This document shows positions 1 to 6,938 of a stretch of 11,869 nt of DNA, piece after piece (position 1 is the first letter of the stretch; every line of letters begins with the position of its first letter). Where the stretch lies: the NCBI GenBank assembly GCA_030619185.1, contig JAUXBW010000032.1, positions 1 through 11,869 on the forward strand, written 5' to 3'. The translations under genes and the position numbers were made by a program. This DNA comes from Methyloprofundus sp. Lineage in GTDB: Bacteria > Pseudomonadota > Gammaproteobacteria > Methylococcales > Methylomonadaceae. The notes under the pieces are model-generated. The model saw only the letters and a list, made by a program, of their open reading frames with translations. It did not search any database and was not told the DNA's origin.

Positions 1-393
1 ACGGTTACCGTAGGTCTTATCTATGGCATCATTGGCTTAATCGGCAAAGATTATGATATGCCAGTTGCGGTTCTCAGTTCACTTAGTATCGGTTTAGCGG
101 TAGACTATGCTATTCATTTCTTAAGTCGAGCACGTGAATATGCAGAGCGTTATGGCTCATGGGAAGCCGCAGTTGAACCATTATTTAGTGAGCCTGCCAT
201 GGCAATCTCACGTAATGCCATTGTCGTTGGTGTTGGTTTTCTGCCATTATTAGCGGCACCATTAGTCCCCTACCAAACGGTTGGGGTGTTTATAGCGGCT
301 ATTCTGTTTTTAGCGGGTGTCAGTTCATTATTGATTCTTCCAGCCGTAATAACTCTTATGCCGGGACTTTTCTTTAAAAACCATAAAAAATAA
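1..393 (+). CDS. RND/MMPL-superfamily exporter, C-terminal fragment
   Basis: This is the last 130 codons of a gene that enters from the left edge; the frame is open from base 1. The protein would be an inner-membrane proton-driven exporter of the MMPL type (RND superfamily, COG1033-like). The visible part has the family signature GLAVDYAIHFLSR (about residues 31-43 of the fragment), which in this superfamily carries the proton-relay acidic residue of a central helix. Two or more strongly hydrophobic helices follow (around AIVVGVGFLPLLAAPLV and VFIAAILFLAGVSSLLILP), and a short basic tail ends in NHKK. The stop is followed about 100 bases later by a LolA-like periplasmic gene, a pairing common for exporters that move lipids or lipoproteins to the outer membrane. 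The substrate cannot be read from this fragment. The missing N-terminal part prevents choosing a subfamily. Confidence 0.88.
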   Translation, partial: TVTVGLIYGIIGLIGKDYDMPVAVLSSLSIGLAVDYAIHFLSRAREYAERYGSWEAAVEPLFSEPAMAISRNAIVVGVGFLPLLAAPLVPYQTVGVFIAAILFLAGVSSLLILPAVITLMPGLFFKNHKK

Positions 394-400
394 CCATCGC

Positions 401-451
401 TCGGGTTAGCTTATTGAACACAGTGAAATAAAAAAGCTAACCCGACCTACG
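401..451. repeat. REP-like inverted repeat (12-bp stem)
   Basis: A perfect 12-bp inverted repeat, TCGGGTTAGCTT (401-412) and AAGCTAACCCGA (434-445), encloses a 21-base loop. Read on the minus strand the element starts CGTAGGTCGGGTTAG (437-451), close to the start of the repeat at 1485 (CGTAGGTTGGATGAG, 12 of 15 identical). It lies between the exporter and the LolA-like gene and could act as a processing or stabilising hairpin. There is no U-run directly after the stem, so it is not a classical terminator. It looks like a dispersed intergenic palindrome (REP/MITE type). Confidence 0.6.
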
Positions 452-497
452 ACAAGCATATTACACAAAAACCTAAAAAACATAATCAGGAGATTTT

Positions 498-1313
498 ATG
501 AGCATAAAACAACTCACCTTAGGCTTAAGTGCCATACTAGCCAGTAGTGTGGCTCTTGCTGCCGCACCTAGTGTGGATGAAATTGTTAACCGCACCAACT
601 ATACTTCGTATTACCAGGGGCAAGATGGCAAGGCCAAGGTAAAAATGACCATTACAGACTCCCAAAACCGCACACGTAATCGTGAATTTGTGGTTTTACG
701 CAGGGATATCCCAACCACTGACGCGATTGAAAATAACGCCTATGAGGGTGATCAGAAAATGTATGTTTACTTCAACCGCCCTGCGGATGTAAACAAAATG
801 GTGTTTATGGTTTTAAAGAAAATCAAGACAGATGATGATCGCTGGTTATATTTACCCGCTCTGGATTTAGTTAAACGAATTGCAGCTTCAGACAAACGCA
901 CCAGCTTTGTCGGTTCAGACTTTCTTTATGAAGACATATCAGGCCGTAACCTGCAAGCCGATACGCATACCTTGATTGGCACGGATGCTAATTATTATAT
1001 TGTCGAAAATAAACCTGTTGCAGCAGATGAAGTTGAGTTTTCCAGGTATGTAATGTATATACATAAAACCACCTTTTTGCCTATATCAACCGAATACTAT
1101 AATAAGCAAGGTGAAAAATATAAAACTTATACTGCGCTGGCTGTTGAAACCATCAATGGCCACCCAACCATCACTAAATCAGAAGCTAAAAACCTGAAAA
1201 CAGGTGGCAGTACTTTGATGGAATACAGCTCTGTTGAATACGATGTCGGTATCCCGGATGATATTTTCAGTGAGCGTAATTTAAGAAAGCCGCCTAGAAA
1301 GTTACTGCGCTAA
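498..1313 (+). CDS. Periplasmic LolA-like outer-membrane lipoprotein-sorting protein
   Basis: The 271-residue protein begins with a clear signal peptide: K4, a hydrophobic stretch over residues 6-20, and a VALA/A cleavage site near residue 21. No lipobox cysteine is present, so it should be soluble in the periplasm. The body matches my memory of the LolA_like family (PF17131/COG2834, the TP0789 type), especially the segments RWLYLPALDLVKRI and KRTSFVGSDFLYEDISGRN. Such proteins have the open half-barrel fold of LolA/LolB, which binds acyl chains. The start is supported by a good Shine-Dalgarno (CAGGAG at 487-492, six bases before the ATG). It follows the RND exporter and precedes an outer-membrane barrel, so I infer a carrier between the two. 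The lipid or lipoprotein carried is unknown. Confidence 0.85.
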   Translation: MSIKQLTLGLSAILASSVALAAAPSVDEIVNRTNYTSYYQGQDGKAKVKMTITDSQNRTRNREFVVLRRDIPTTDAIENNAYEGDQKMYVYFNRPADVNKMVFMVLKKIKTDDDRWLYLPALDLVKRIAASDKRTSFVGSDFLYEDISGRNLQADTHTLIGTDANYYIVENKPVAADEVEFSRYVMYIHKTTFLPISTEYYNKQGEKYKTYTALAVETINGHPTITKSEAKNLKTGGSTLMEYSSVEYDVGIPDDIFSERNLRKPPRKLLR

Positions 1314-1356
1314 ATACGCTCGCCCTTTAGTAAATTTTTTTTGATTTATCACCACT

Positions 1357-1489
1357 CATTTACACGTATCAACTTTAAATATCAGGGTAATCTACAGGAG
1401 TGCAATCGCTTTAGCTATTGCTGTCATTACAAAAAAGCTAAAGCTTTTTTACTCCTCTCTGGAATTTAAAGTAGCTACATTTACACGTA
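1357..1489. mobile_element. MITE-like palindromic element with flanking 12-bp direct repeat
   Basis: A 109-bp non-coding palindrome (1369-1477) is bracketed by an exact direct repeat CATTTACACGTA at 1357-1368 and 1478-1489. Inside, three inverted-repeat blocks are nested symmetrically: ACTTTAAAT 1372-1380 with ATTTAAAGT 1464-1472; AGGAGT 1396-1401 with ACTCCT 1451-1456; GCTTTAGCT 1408-1416 with AGCTAAAGC 1436-1444. The architecture is that of a miniature inverted-repeat element with a target-site duplication. One arm (1425-1462) recurs inverted at 5599-5636. There is no transposase here, so any movement would need a partner elsewhere. The direct repeat could instead be part of the adjacent REP-like repeat that begins at 1485. 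Confidence 0.6.
1408..1450 (+). terminator. Probable Rho-independent terminator (inside the MITE-like element)
   Basis: A 9-bp perfect stem, GCTTTAGCT (1408-1416) with AGCTAAAGC (1436-1444), is followed immediately by six T (1445-1450). It lies about 95 bases after the LolA-like stop codon, so it could end transcription from the exporter/LolA-like genes. The loop is long (19 bases) and the stem is only moderately GC-rich. On the minus strand the A-run 1431-1435 also offers a T-tail, so the site could work in both directions. Confidence 0.5.
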
Positions 1490-1598
1490 GGTTGGATGAG
1501 ATTATCTAGTGTAGCGTAGATAACGAAATCCGACATTTTGGAGCATCTCCGGCATGTCGGATTTCGTTTTGTAATGCTTCGCAATAAAATATCTCATC
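1485..1598. repeat. REP-like repeat with 15-bp hairpin, abutting a start codon
   Basis: The element starts CGTAGGTTGGATGAG, the style of dispersed palindromic repeats in gammaproteobacteria. It contains a perfect 15-bp stem, AACGAAATCCGACAT (1522-1536) with ATGTCGGATTTCGTT (1554-1568), whose loop holds a second small stem (GGAG/CTCC, 1540-1550). An outer 8-bp pair, GATGAGAT (1495-1502) with ATCTCATC (1591-1598), closes the structure, and its right arm ends on the base just before the ATG at 1599. GTTGGAT (1492-1498) could alternatively pair, with one G-U, with ATCCGAC (1528-1534). It may be a passive insertion or may influence translation of the downstream gene. Confidence 0.6.
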
Positions 1599-3176
1599 AT
1601 GCTTTTATCTTCTATAACACTTGCCATAGTACTTATTTCAAGCAATGAAATAACACTAGCAGCCCCTCCCCCATTACCCACAGGACTAGAGCCTGAATCT
1701 ACCGGTGCACCCGCACTTCCTGCCGGACTGTCTCCAGATTCAGCACCTAGCTTACCCACAGGACTGGCTACCCCAAAAACTGACGCGCCCGCCCTTCCCG
1801 CTGGTTTAAGTAGTCCACCACCGCTACCGGGCGGCCTAGCGCCAAATGCATCACCTAGCTTACCCGCAGGTCTGGGAAGTACCCCCGCATTACCTACCGG
1901 AATAGAGCAAACACAAAGTAACCCGGCAGATGTCGAGGAACAGGATGATACCTTCAATTTGTTTAGTGGAGATGAGCCTTTTATCAATGTCAGTGGATTC
2001 TGGGATATACGCGGTGGTGTGCGTACGCAAAACGATCCCTACCAAGATCAGTTCTCTTTAGGTGAGACACGTTTGCAAATCGGCTTGCAAAAAGATATTG
2101 GCCCCGTTGCTATCAATATAGTCTCTGATTTCCTTTATGACCCCATTGCCCTTAACCAACATGCTGATCTGCAAACCGGTAATGGCTGGGTAGACCTTAG
2201 AGAAGCCAACATTGCTTTTAGCCCTTTATCTTTTATGGACATCAAGTTTGGACGGCAAATTCTTACCTGGGGAACCGGTGATCTAATCTTTATTAATGAT
2301 TTGTTCCCCAAAGATTGGCAGGCTTTTTTTATAGGCAGAGATCTTGAATACTTAAAAGCACCTTCTGACGCATTGAAAACTTCCTTTTTTTCCGACTACG
2401 GTAATCTGGATTTTATTTACACCCCCTGGTTTAATGCAGACCGCAGTATCACTGGAGAAAGGCTCTCCTACTATAACCCGATGCTGGATTCTTTAGCAGG
2501 ACAAAATGCTATTGTCGAATCAGAAAGACCTGATGCAGGCGAATATGCTTTACGCCTCTATAAAACAATAGCTGGCAATGAGCTTGCTCTCTATGGCTAT
2601 TATGGCTTCTGGAAAAGTCCTTTCGGATTTAATCCGAGCACAAACAAAGCCACTTACCCCAAAATGCGCTCATTAGGTGCCAGTGTCAGGCGACCAGTGT
2701 GGAAAGGAATTGCCAATATAGAAGTAGGTTATTACGACTCTTATGAAAAAGGAGCCGGTACCAATCCGTTCATACCTAATAGCGAAGCACGCTTTTTATT
2801 GGGTTATGAACAAGAAATTGTGCAGAATTTCTCCATTGGTGTGCAATATTATGTCGAATGGATGCAGGATTATAACGGCTATGTCAGTGCTCAGGAGCAA
2901 ATAGGGGCAAGGGTCATTCGTAATGAAGTCAGACATACATTAACTAATCGCCTAACCTTAATGACCCATCAGCAAAATGTTACTTGGTCATTATTCACCT
3001 TCTTTTCACCCTCCGACCTGGACGCATACTTTAGACCCAGTGTCAGCTACAAAGTAACCGATGCATGGCTACTTGAAACCGGTGGTAATTTCTTTGTTGG
3101 CAAACATGAGTATTCATTTTTTGGTCAATTTGTGAACAATAATAATGTTTATGCAGCGATACGCTATAGTTTTTAA
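1599..3176 (+). CDS. Outer-membrane beta-barrel protein with LPxGL-repeat N-terminus (DUF1302-like)
   Basis: The 525-residue protein has three parts. Residues 1-21 resemble a signal peptide (hydrophobic, ending LA/AP) but lack the usual basic residues at the start. Residues 22-103 are a proline-rich linker with seven LPxG(L/I) motifs. From about residue 125 to the end are alternating amphipathic segments rich in Tyr, Phe and Gly, with GRQILTWGTGDLIFINDLFP as the most recognisable stretch, ending in the terminal Phe expected for BAM-inserted barrels. It recalls the DUF1302 family, which in pseudomonads accompanies a LolA-like (DUF1329) protein and an RND exporter; the neighbours here form the same set. 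No Shine-Dalgarno is visible, and an in-frame stop at 1572-1574 leaves ATG 1599 as the only plausible start. That ATG follows a repeat element directly, so the 5' end may have been remodelled. Function unknown; a pore or acceptor for the exported substrate is inferred. Confidence 0.75.
   Translation: MLLSSITLAIVLISSNEITLAAPPPLPTGLEPESTGAPALPAGLSPDSAPSLPTGLATPKTDAPALPAGLSSPPPLPGGLAPNASPSLPAGLGSTPALPTGIEQTQSNPADVEEQDDTFNLFSGDEPFINVSGFWDIRGGVRTQNDPYQDQFSLGETRLQIGLQKDIGPVAINIVSDFLYDPIALNQHADLQTGNGWVDLREANIAFSPLSFMDIKFGRQILTWGTGDLIFINDLFPKDWQAFFIGRDLEYLKAPSDALKTSFFSDYGNLDFIYTPWFNADRSITGERLSYYNPMLDSLAGQNAIVESERPDAGEYALRLYKTIAGNELALYGYYGFWKSPFGFNPSTNKATYPKMRSLGASVRRPVWKGIANIEVGYYDSYEKGAGTNPFIPNSEARFLLGYEQEIVQNFSIGVQYYVEWMQDYNGYVSAQEQIGARVIRNEVRHTLTNRLTLMTHQQNVTWSLFTFFSPSDLDAYFRPSVSYKVTDAWLLETGGNFFVGKHEYSFFGQFVNNNNVYAAIRYSF
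1674..1904 (+). repeat. Coding tandem repeat: seven LPxG(L/I) motifs
   Basis: Within the barrel gene, residues 26-102 contain LPTGL, LPAGL, LPTGL, LPAGL, LPGGL, LPAGL and LPTGI at spacings of 10-14 residues, separated by short Ala/Pro/Ser segments. At DNA level the 14-base string CACCTAGCTTACCC occurs exactly at 1744-1757 and again 108 bases later at 1852-1865, which indicates fairly recent duplication. The segment is probably an unstructured periplasmic arm that reaches across the cell wall or binds a partner. Confidence 0.75.
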
Positions 3177-3255
3177 TCAGAATACCTAGTATAAAAAAAT
3201 CTGTATAGACCGTAATGACCGCTTGCTTTGTTTTAAAATTCCCTGGTGCGCTAAT

Positions 3256-5634
3256 GTGAAACGTTATTATTTCAGTTTATTTTTGTTATTTCTTGTCGCT
3301 AGCATCACCTGGCTATTGACCGCTTCTATCACTCAGCAGCAAGGACAGGTTTTATTACCTGGATTACAACAACAAGTCACTGTTAAATTTGATCAATACG
3401 CCAACCCCTCTATATCCGCAGCTTCAAAAACTGATGCCTTTTATGCATTAGGGTACCTGACTGCCAGCGAACGACTATTCCAGATGGACTTAATGCGCCG
3501 CAAAGCATCGGGAAAATTATCTGAGGTATTTGGTAATAAGGCGTTACAGATTGATATTACACATCGTCATTTGGGTTTTCAAAAAACAGCGGAAAACATT
3601 GTTGCTGCATTACCCAATGATCAACGTCAAATATCGCGTGCTTACACAGCCGGAATCAATGCTTACTTGCATAGTGCCACAATCCTGCCTCCTGAATTTC
3701 TGGTATTAAGCTACCAACCTGAACTCTGGCAGGAAACAGACAGTTTTCTAATTAGTTTAAATATGTTTAAGCTTCTGAATAAAAATGCTGCTGATGAACG
3801 CATGCTGACTATCATGAAACAGGTAATGCCTGCTGATGTTGTGGATTTTTTAACGCCTAAGTATGATATTTACAATGCACAGGTTTTCTTATCAGGGGAG
3901 AAAGCTTTTATTGCTGACGAAAAGTCTATCCCGGTCAATGCTATACGCCAGATCAATCAACACAACCAGCATCAGGCAGCGACCAATCTGGTGCAAAGCA
4001 ACGCCTTATCAATAGGCTCTAATCAATGGGCAACTAACAAAACAAAAGATGGCAGGGCAATTATTGCCAATGATATGCACCTGCCTCTTGCCGTACCGAA
4101 TTTATGGTATCAAGCCAGACTCAGCTATGCAGGAGTCAGCATATCCGGTATAAGCTTGCCCGGGTTGCCGCTGATAATCGCCGGCAGTAATCAGCATGTC
4201 GCCTGGGGTTTTACCAATGCTAAGGCAGATGTGCTGGATTTAGTCACCTTGTCAATTAATCCTGATGATAAAAACCAATATAAAACCCAATCTGGCTGGC
4301 AGAATTTTAAGGTTCATACTGAAGTCATCAAAGTAAAAGGTGAACAGGACACTATCATCAAAGTTCATCACACTCAGTGGGGTCCAGTTTCGCCAAAGTT
4401 ATTACTAGGTAAACAAGTAGCAATGCAATGGACAGTATTCCATCCAGATGCGGTGGATTTGACCCTGGCACAAATTGACCAGGTCAAAACGACAGCGGCA
4501 GCCATTGCATTATTTAACCAGGCAGGGATGCCACCATTAAATGTCACATTGGCAGATAATAAAGGGCATATAGCCTGGACATTAACCGGTAAATTTCCAC
4601 GCAGAACAAATTTTGATGGCTCCACTAGTATCGGTAGAGCACAGAAAAATATTACCTGGAATGGCATGAGGCCGTCTAGTCATTACCCGCAGGTCATCGA
4701 TCCCACTTCAGGGATATTAATGACAGCCAATAACCGGGTTATTGCACAGCAGAATAATTTCCTGATTGGTCATAATTTTGCGCATGGTTTCCGTGCCTAC
4801 CGAATATCTGAATTGTTAAGGTCTCAACAAACAATGGATGAAGATGACCTGCATAAGATGCAACTGGATACTCAAACTGATTTTTTTGAATTTTATCAAC
4901 AGTTGGCTTTGTCCACTCTGACGGATAAAATTACCGCAAAAAATTCACTATTACAAGAAGTAAGGTCAGCATTGCAGAATTGGGATGGTCATGCCAATGC
5001 TGATAGTATTGGCTTTGGTTTGTTAGTCGAGTACAGACAGGCTCTGGCAAATTTGATTTTTTCTTCCTACCTGCAACAATGTAAAGCAGTTGACAAAAAT
5101 TTTAAATACCATTGGTGGAAAGTGGATACACCTTTACGCTTATTATTGACACATAAAATTCCTGATACTTTACCGGGAAGTCAAAAATTTTCCAGCTGGA
5201 ATGATTTGCTTCTGCAAATATTAGAAAAAACCGCAAAAAATATTCAACAACGCTTTCCGGAAAAAAGTTTATCTCTGCTAAGCTGGGGCGACATGCATAA
5301 GGTTCAATTACAGCATCCTTTTAGCCGCGTATTTCCCTGGTTAGGTTTTTTGCTGAATATGCCACAACAGCCATTAACTGGCTGTACTTATTGTGTCAGG
5401 GTTGCAGCTGCTGATTTTGGAGCATCCATGCGTCTAGTCGTTTCACCGGGTCACGAAGATAACAAAATTCTGGTTATTTCAACCGGCCAGTCCGGGCACC
5501 CTTTATCCGCTCATTATCAAGATAAGTACCCTTATTGGGTCAATGGGGAAAAAATGGAGCAGACTTCGAATCCTGAAGGCTTTACCATGCTATTTAATCC
5601 AGGTAGGAGTAAAACAGCTTTAGCTTTTTTCTAA
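3256..5634 (+). CDS. Penicillin acylase family protein (Ntn hydrolase, self-processing)
   Basis: The 792-residue precursor belongs to the penicillin/acyl-homoserine-lactone acylase family (PF01804), whose members hydrolyse amide bonds of acylated substrates in the periplasm. Numbering from GTG 3256, residues 1-30 are a basic start (VKRYYF) followed by a hydrophobic helix: a signal peptide or anchor. The alpha-chain region holds GYLTASERLFQMDLMRRKASGKLSE-type signatures. The beta chain should start at Ser255 in IGSNQWA, the autocatalytic nucleophile, followed by ANDMHL. Conserved NNRV and the late WGD motif are present. No ATG lies early enough; GTG 3256 and TTG 3223 are the candidates and neither has a good Shine-Dalgarno. 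I prefer GTG because it gives a normal signal sequence. The last 11 residues (PGRSKTALAFF) are encoded by a repeat arm. The gene overlaps the convergent minus-strand gene by 15 bases. The actual substrate is unknown. Confidence 0.88.
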   Translation: MKRYYFSLFLLFLVASITWLLTASITQQQGQVLLPGLQQQVTVKFDQYANPSISAASKTDAFYALGYLTASERLFQMDLMRRKASGKLSEVFGNKALQIDITHRHLGFQKTAENIVAALPNDQRQISRAYTAGINAYLHSATILPPEFLVLSYQPELWQETDSFLISLNMFKLLNKNAADERMLTIMKQVMPADVVDFLTPKYDIYNAQVFLSGEKAFIADEKSIPVNAIRQINQHNQHQAATNLVQSNALSIGSNQWATNKTKDGRAIIANDMHLPLAVPNLWYQARLSYAGVSISGISLPGLPLIIAGSNQHVAWGFTNAKADVLDLVTLSINPDDKNQYKTQSGWQNFKVHTEVIKVKGEQDTIIKVHHTQWGPVSPKLLLGKQVAMQWTVFHPDAVDLTLAQIDQVKTTAAAIALFNQAGMPPLNVTLADNKGHIAWTLTGKFPRRTNFDGSTSIGRAQKNITWNGMRPSSHYPQVIDPTSGILMTANNRVIAQQNNFLIGHNFAHGFRAYRISELLRSQQTMDEDDLHKMQLDTQTDFFEFYQQLALSTLTDKITAKNSLLQEVRSALQNWDGHANADSIGFGLLVEYRQALANLIFSSYLQQCKAVDKNFKYHWWKVDTPLRLLLTHKIPDTLPGSQKFSSWNDLLLQILEKTAKNIQQRFPEKSLSLLSWGDMHKVQLQHPFSRVFPWLGFLLNMPQQPLTGCTYCVRVAAADFGASMRLVVSPGHEDNKILVISTGQSGHPLSAHYQDKYPYWVNGEKMEQTSNPEGFTMLFNPGRSKTALAFF

Positions 5635-5636
5635 TG
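5599..5636 (-). repeat. Second copy of one arm of the 1369-1477 palindrome
   Basis: Bases 5599-5636 match the reverse complement of 1425-1462 at 34 of 38 positions by hand alignment, including the continuous block AGCTTTAGCTTTTTT (5616-5630). Only one arm and the edge of the loop are present; similarity fades on both sides. The copy contains the stop codon of the penicillin acylase gene (5632-5634) and, on the minus strand, the stop codon of the histidine-rich membrane protein gene (5620-5622). Confidence 0.7.
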
Positions 5637-5904
5637 CCTTACCCCGTGTGTTCATTAAATAGTCAAACAATGGATGGGTAATACACCAGTTTACTTCATC
5701 ATTCGTCATATGATGATGGTAATGCCAAGGCAGATAAGTCTTTGCCCAATCATGATTACAATGAGCCTGACGGTGCAAAAAATAATAAGCCCAGAAACTG
5801 TCAGCTTGCTGACCCAAACCATGTAACAAATAACGGTGAACAAACCACTCCCCTGCATTTGCTACAAACAACCCCAGTAAAAACTGTATAACCCAGGCGG
5901 TCAT
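5620..5904 (-). CDS. Small histidine-rich membrane protein, hydroxylase-like, apparently internally deleted
   Basis: The 94-residue protein has a hydrophobic helix (residues 3-17), then ExxxHRYLLH (E19, H23, H28), HRQAH (44-48) and PWHYHHHM (59-66), followed by NWCITHPLFDYLMNTR. These His clusters resemble the di-iron ligands of the fatty acid hydroxylase/sterol desaturase superfamily. Members I recall are about 200-250 residues, with a middle section of helices and a HxxHH-type box between the SFW-like segment and the LPWHY segment. Here SFW (36-38) runs almost straight into YYFLHRQAH. I infer an in-frame internal loss of roughly 80-90 residues, leaving a relic or minimal variant. It starts 14 bases after the reductase stop, with no clear Shine-Dalgarno, so it is probably cotranscribed with the reductase. 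The last residues (ALEKS) fall in a repeat arm. Confidence 0.6.
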   Translation of the reverse strand: MTAWVIQFLLGLFVANAGEWFVHRYLLHGLGQQADSFWAYYFLHRQAHCNHDWAKTYLPWHYHHHMTNDEVNWCITHPLFDYLMNTRGKALEKS

Positions 5905-5918
5905 TATTTAATTAATCG

Positions 5919-6938
5919 CTAAGACACATACGGGTGATCAGCCTCAAAACCATGAACCTTAGCTACAGCTTTAAAATCCGGTGGCTGCCAACAAGCTGTT
6001 TCCTGTCCACTCAAATAAGAGGCTAACCATAAAGCCTGATTACGAATAGGTAAAATATAGGCATATAACTTGTTATTCGGCAATTGGGCAACATCTCCGA
6101 GGACAAAAATATGTTCATCACTGGTTTGCAAGTACTGGTTGGCAACTATCCCACGCTGCGCTTCAAGCCCTACCTGCTCTGCCAATTCAGTTCTAGGTTT
6201 AAATCCACATGAAACAATCACTACATCAGAAACAAAATGACCCTCCTGGGTAATAATTTTTGTTTGATCTCCTGCTTTTTCGATTGATTGTATAGCTTGC
6301 TCAAACTTCACGTCTACTGGAAGGGATTGCATAACGGATAATAACTTAAGTGAATCCTCTGCTACCAGTTGCCGCTCCATTAATCTATTTTCAGCATGAA
6401 ACAAGCTCACTTTATCACCAGCAACTGCTAGATCAGAGCTCAGTTCACAACCAATTAACCCGCCTCCAATAATAGCCCATTCGGTTGCTCGTTTTTTTTC
6501 ATCGAGTATTTTTTTCTGTATCTGGCGCAACTCAATCAAATCATGCAAGCTATTAAATAAATAAAAATTATCTCTAAAGGGTCGAAAAGGCGGTGGAATA
6601 AATGCAGCGGAACCTGTTGCAATAATTAAGCGATCATAGGCCAAGGTTTCAGCACCCTTTTCTCCCTGAATATGGATAGTTTGTGCCACCCTATCAATCT
6701 CTGTAACTATCGTACTTTCATACACAGAAATATTTTTTTTACGTAGCGCACCAAACGACTTAATGATAATGGACTGCTCAATATCACTGCGACTAAACCC
6801 CCGTGATAGCATAGGCCGAGAATAATAACCATAATTCTCTTTTGTCAGTATCGTGATTTCATCCTTTACGGATAATAAGCGAAATTTTTCAGCAAAAGTC
6901 ACACCAGCAATGCCTGAGCCAATAATGATAATATGCAT
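5919..6938 (-). CDS. FAD-dependent NAD(P)H oxidoreductase, rubredoxin-reductase type
   Basis: The 339-residue protein has the two-dinucleotide-binding-domain fold of pyridine nucleotide-disulfide oxidoreductases (PF07992). GSGIAG (7-12) binds FAD, YDRLIIATGS (101-110) is the family's ATG motif, GGGLIG (158-163) begins the NAD(P)H domain, and VLGDVAQ (279-285) contacts the flavin. The YYSRPMLS segment (38-45) is typical of rubredoxin-NAD+ reductases and NorW-like enzymes. No redox-active CxxC is present, which fits transfer to a small iron-sulfur partner and not a disulfide. It is shorter than rubredoxin reductases I recall (about 380 residues), lacking most of the C-terminal domain. The start is well supported by AGGAGAAGG just upstream. 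It is the first gene of a two-gene minus-strand unit with the histidine-rich membrane protein. No rubredoxin or ferredoxin gene is seen nearby. Confidence 0.8.
   Translation of the reverse strand: MHIIIIGSGIAGVTFAEKFRLLSVKDEITILTKENYGYYSRPMLSRGFSRSDIEQSIIIKSFGALRKKNISVYESTIVTEIDRVAQTIHIQGEKGAETLAYDRLIIATGSAAFIPPPFRPFRDNFYLFNSLHDLIELRQIQKKILDEKKRATEWAIIGGGLIGCELSSDLAVAGDKVSLFHAENRLMERQLVAEDSLKLLSVMQSLPVDVKFEQAIQSIEKAGDQTKIITQEGHFVSDVVIVSCGFKPRTELAEQVGLEAQRGIVANQYLQTSDEHIFVLGDVAQLPNNKLYAYILPIRNQALWLASYLSGQETACWQPPDFKAVAKVHGFEADHPYVS

Noticed and set aside
1502..1987. 161-codon minus-strand open frame over the LPxGL repeats
   Set aside because: It is the antisense of the Pro/Gly-rich repeat and the REP element; composition is low-complexity Gly/Ser/Pro with no recognisable domain.
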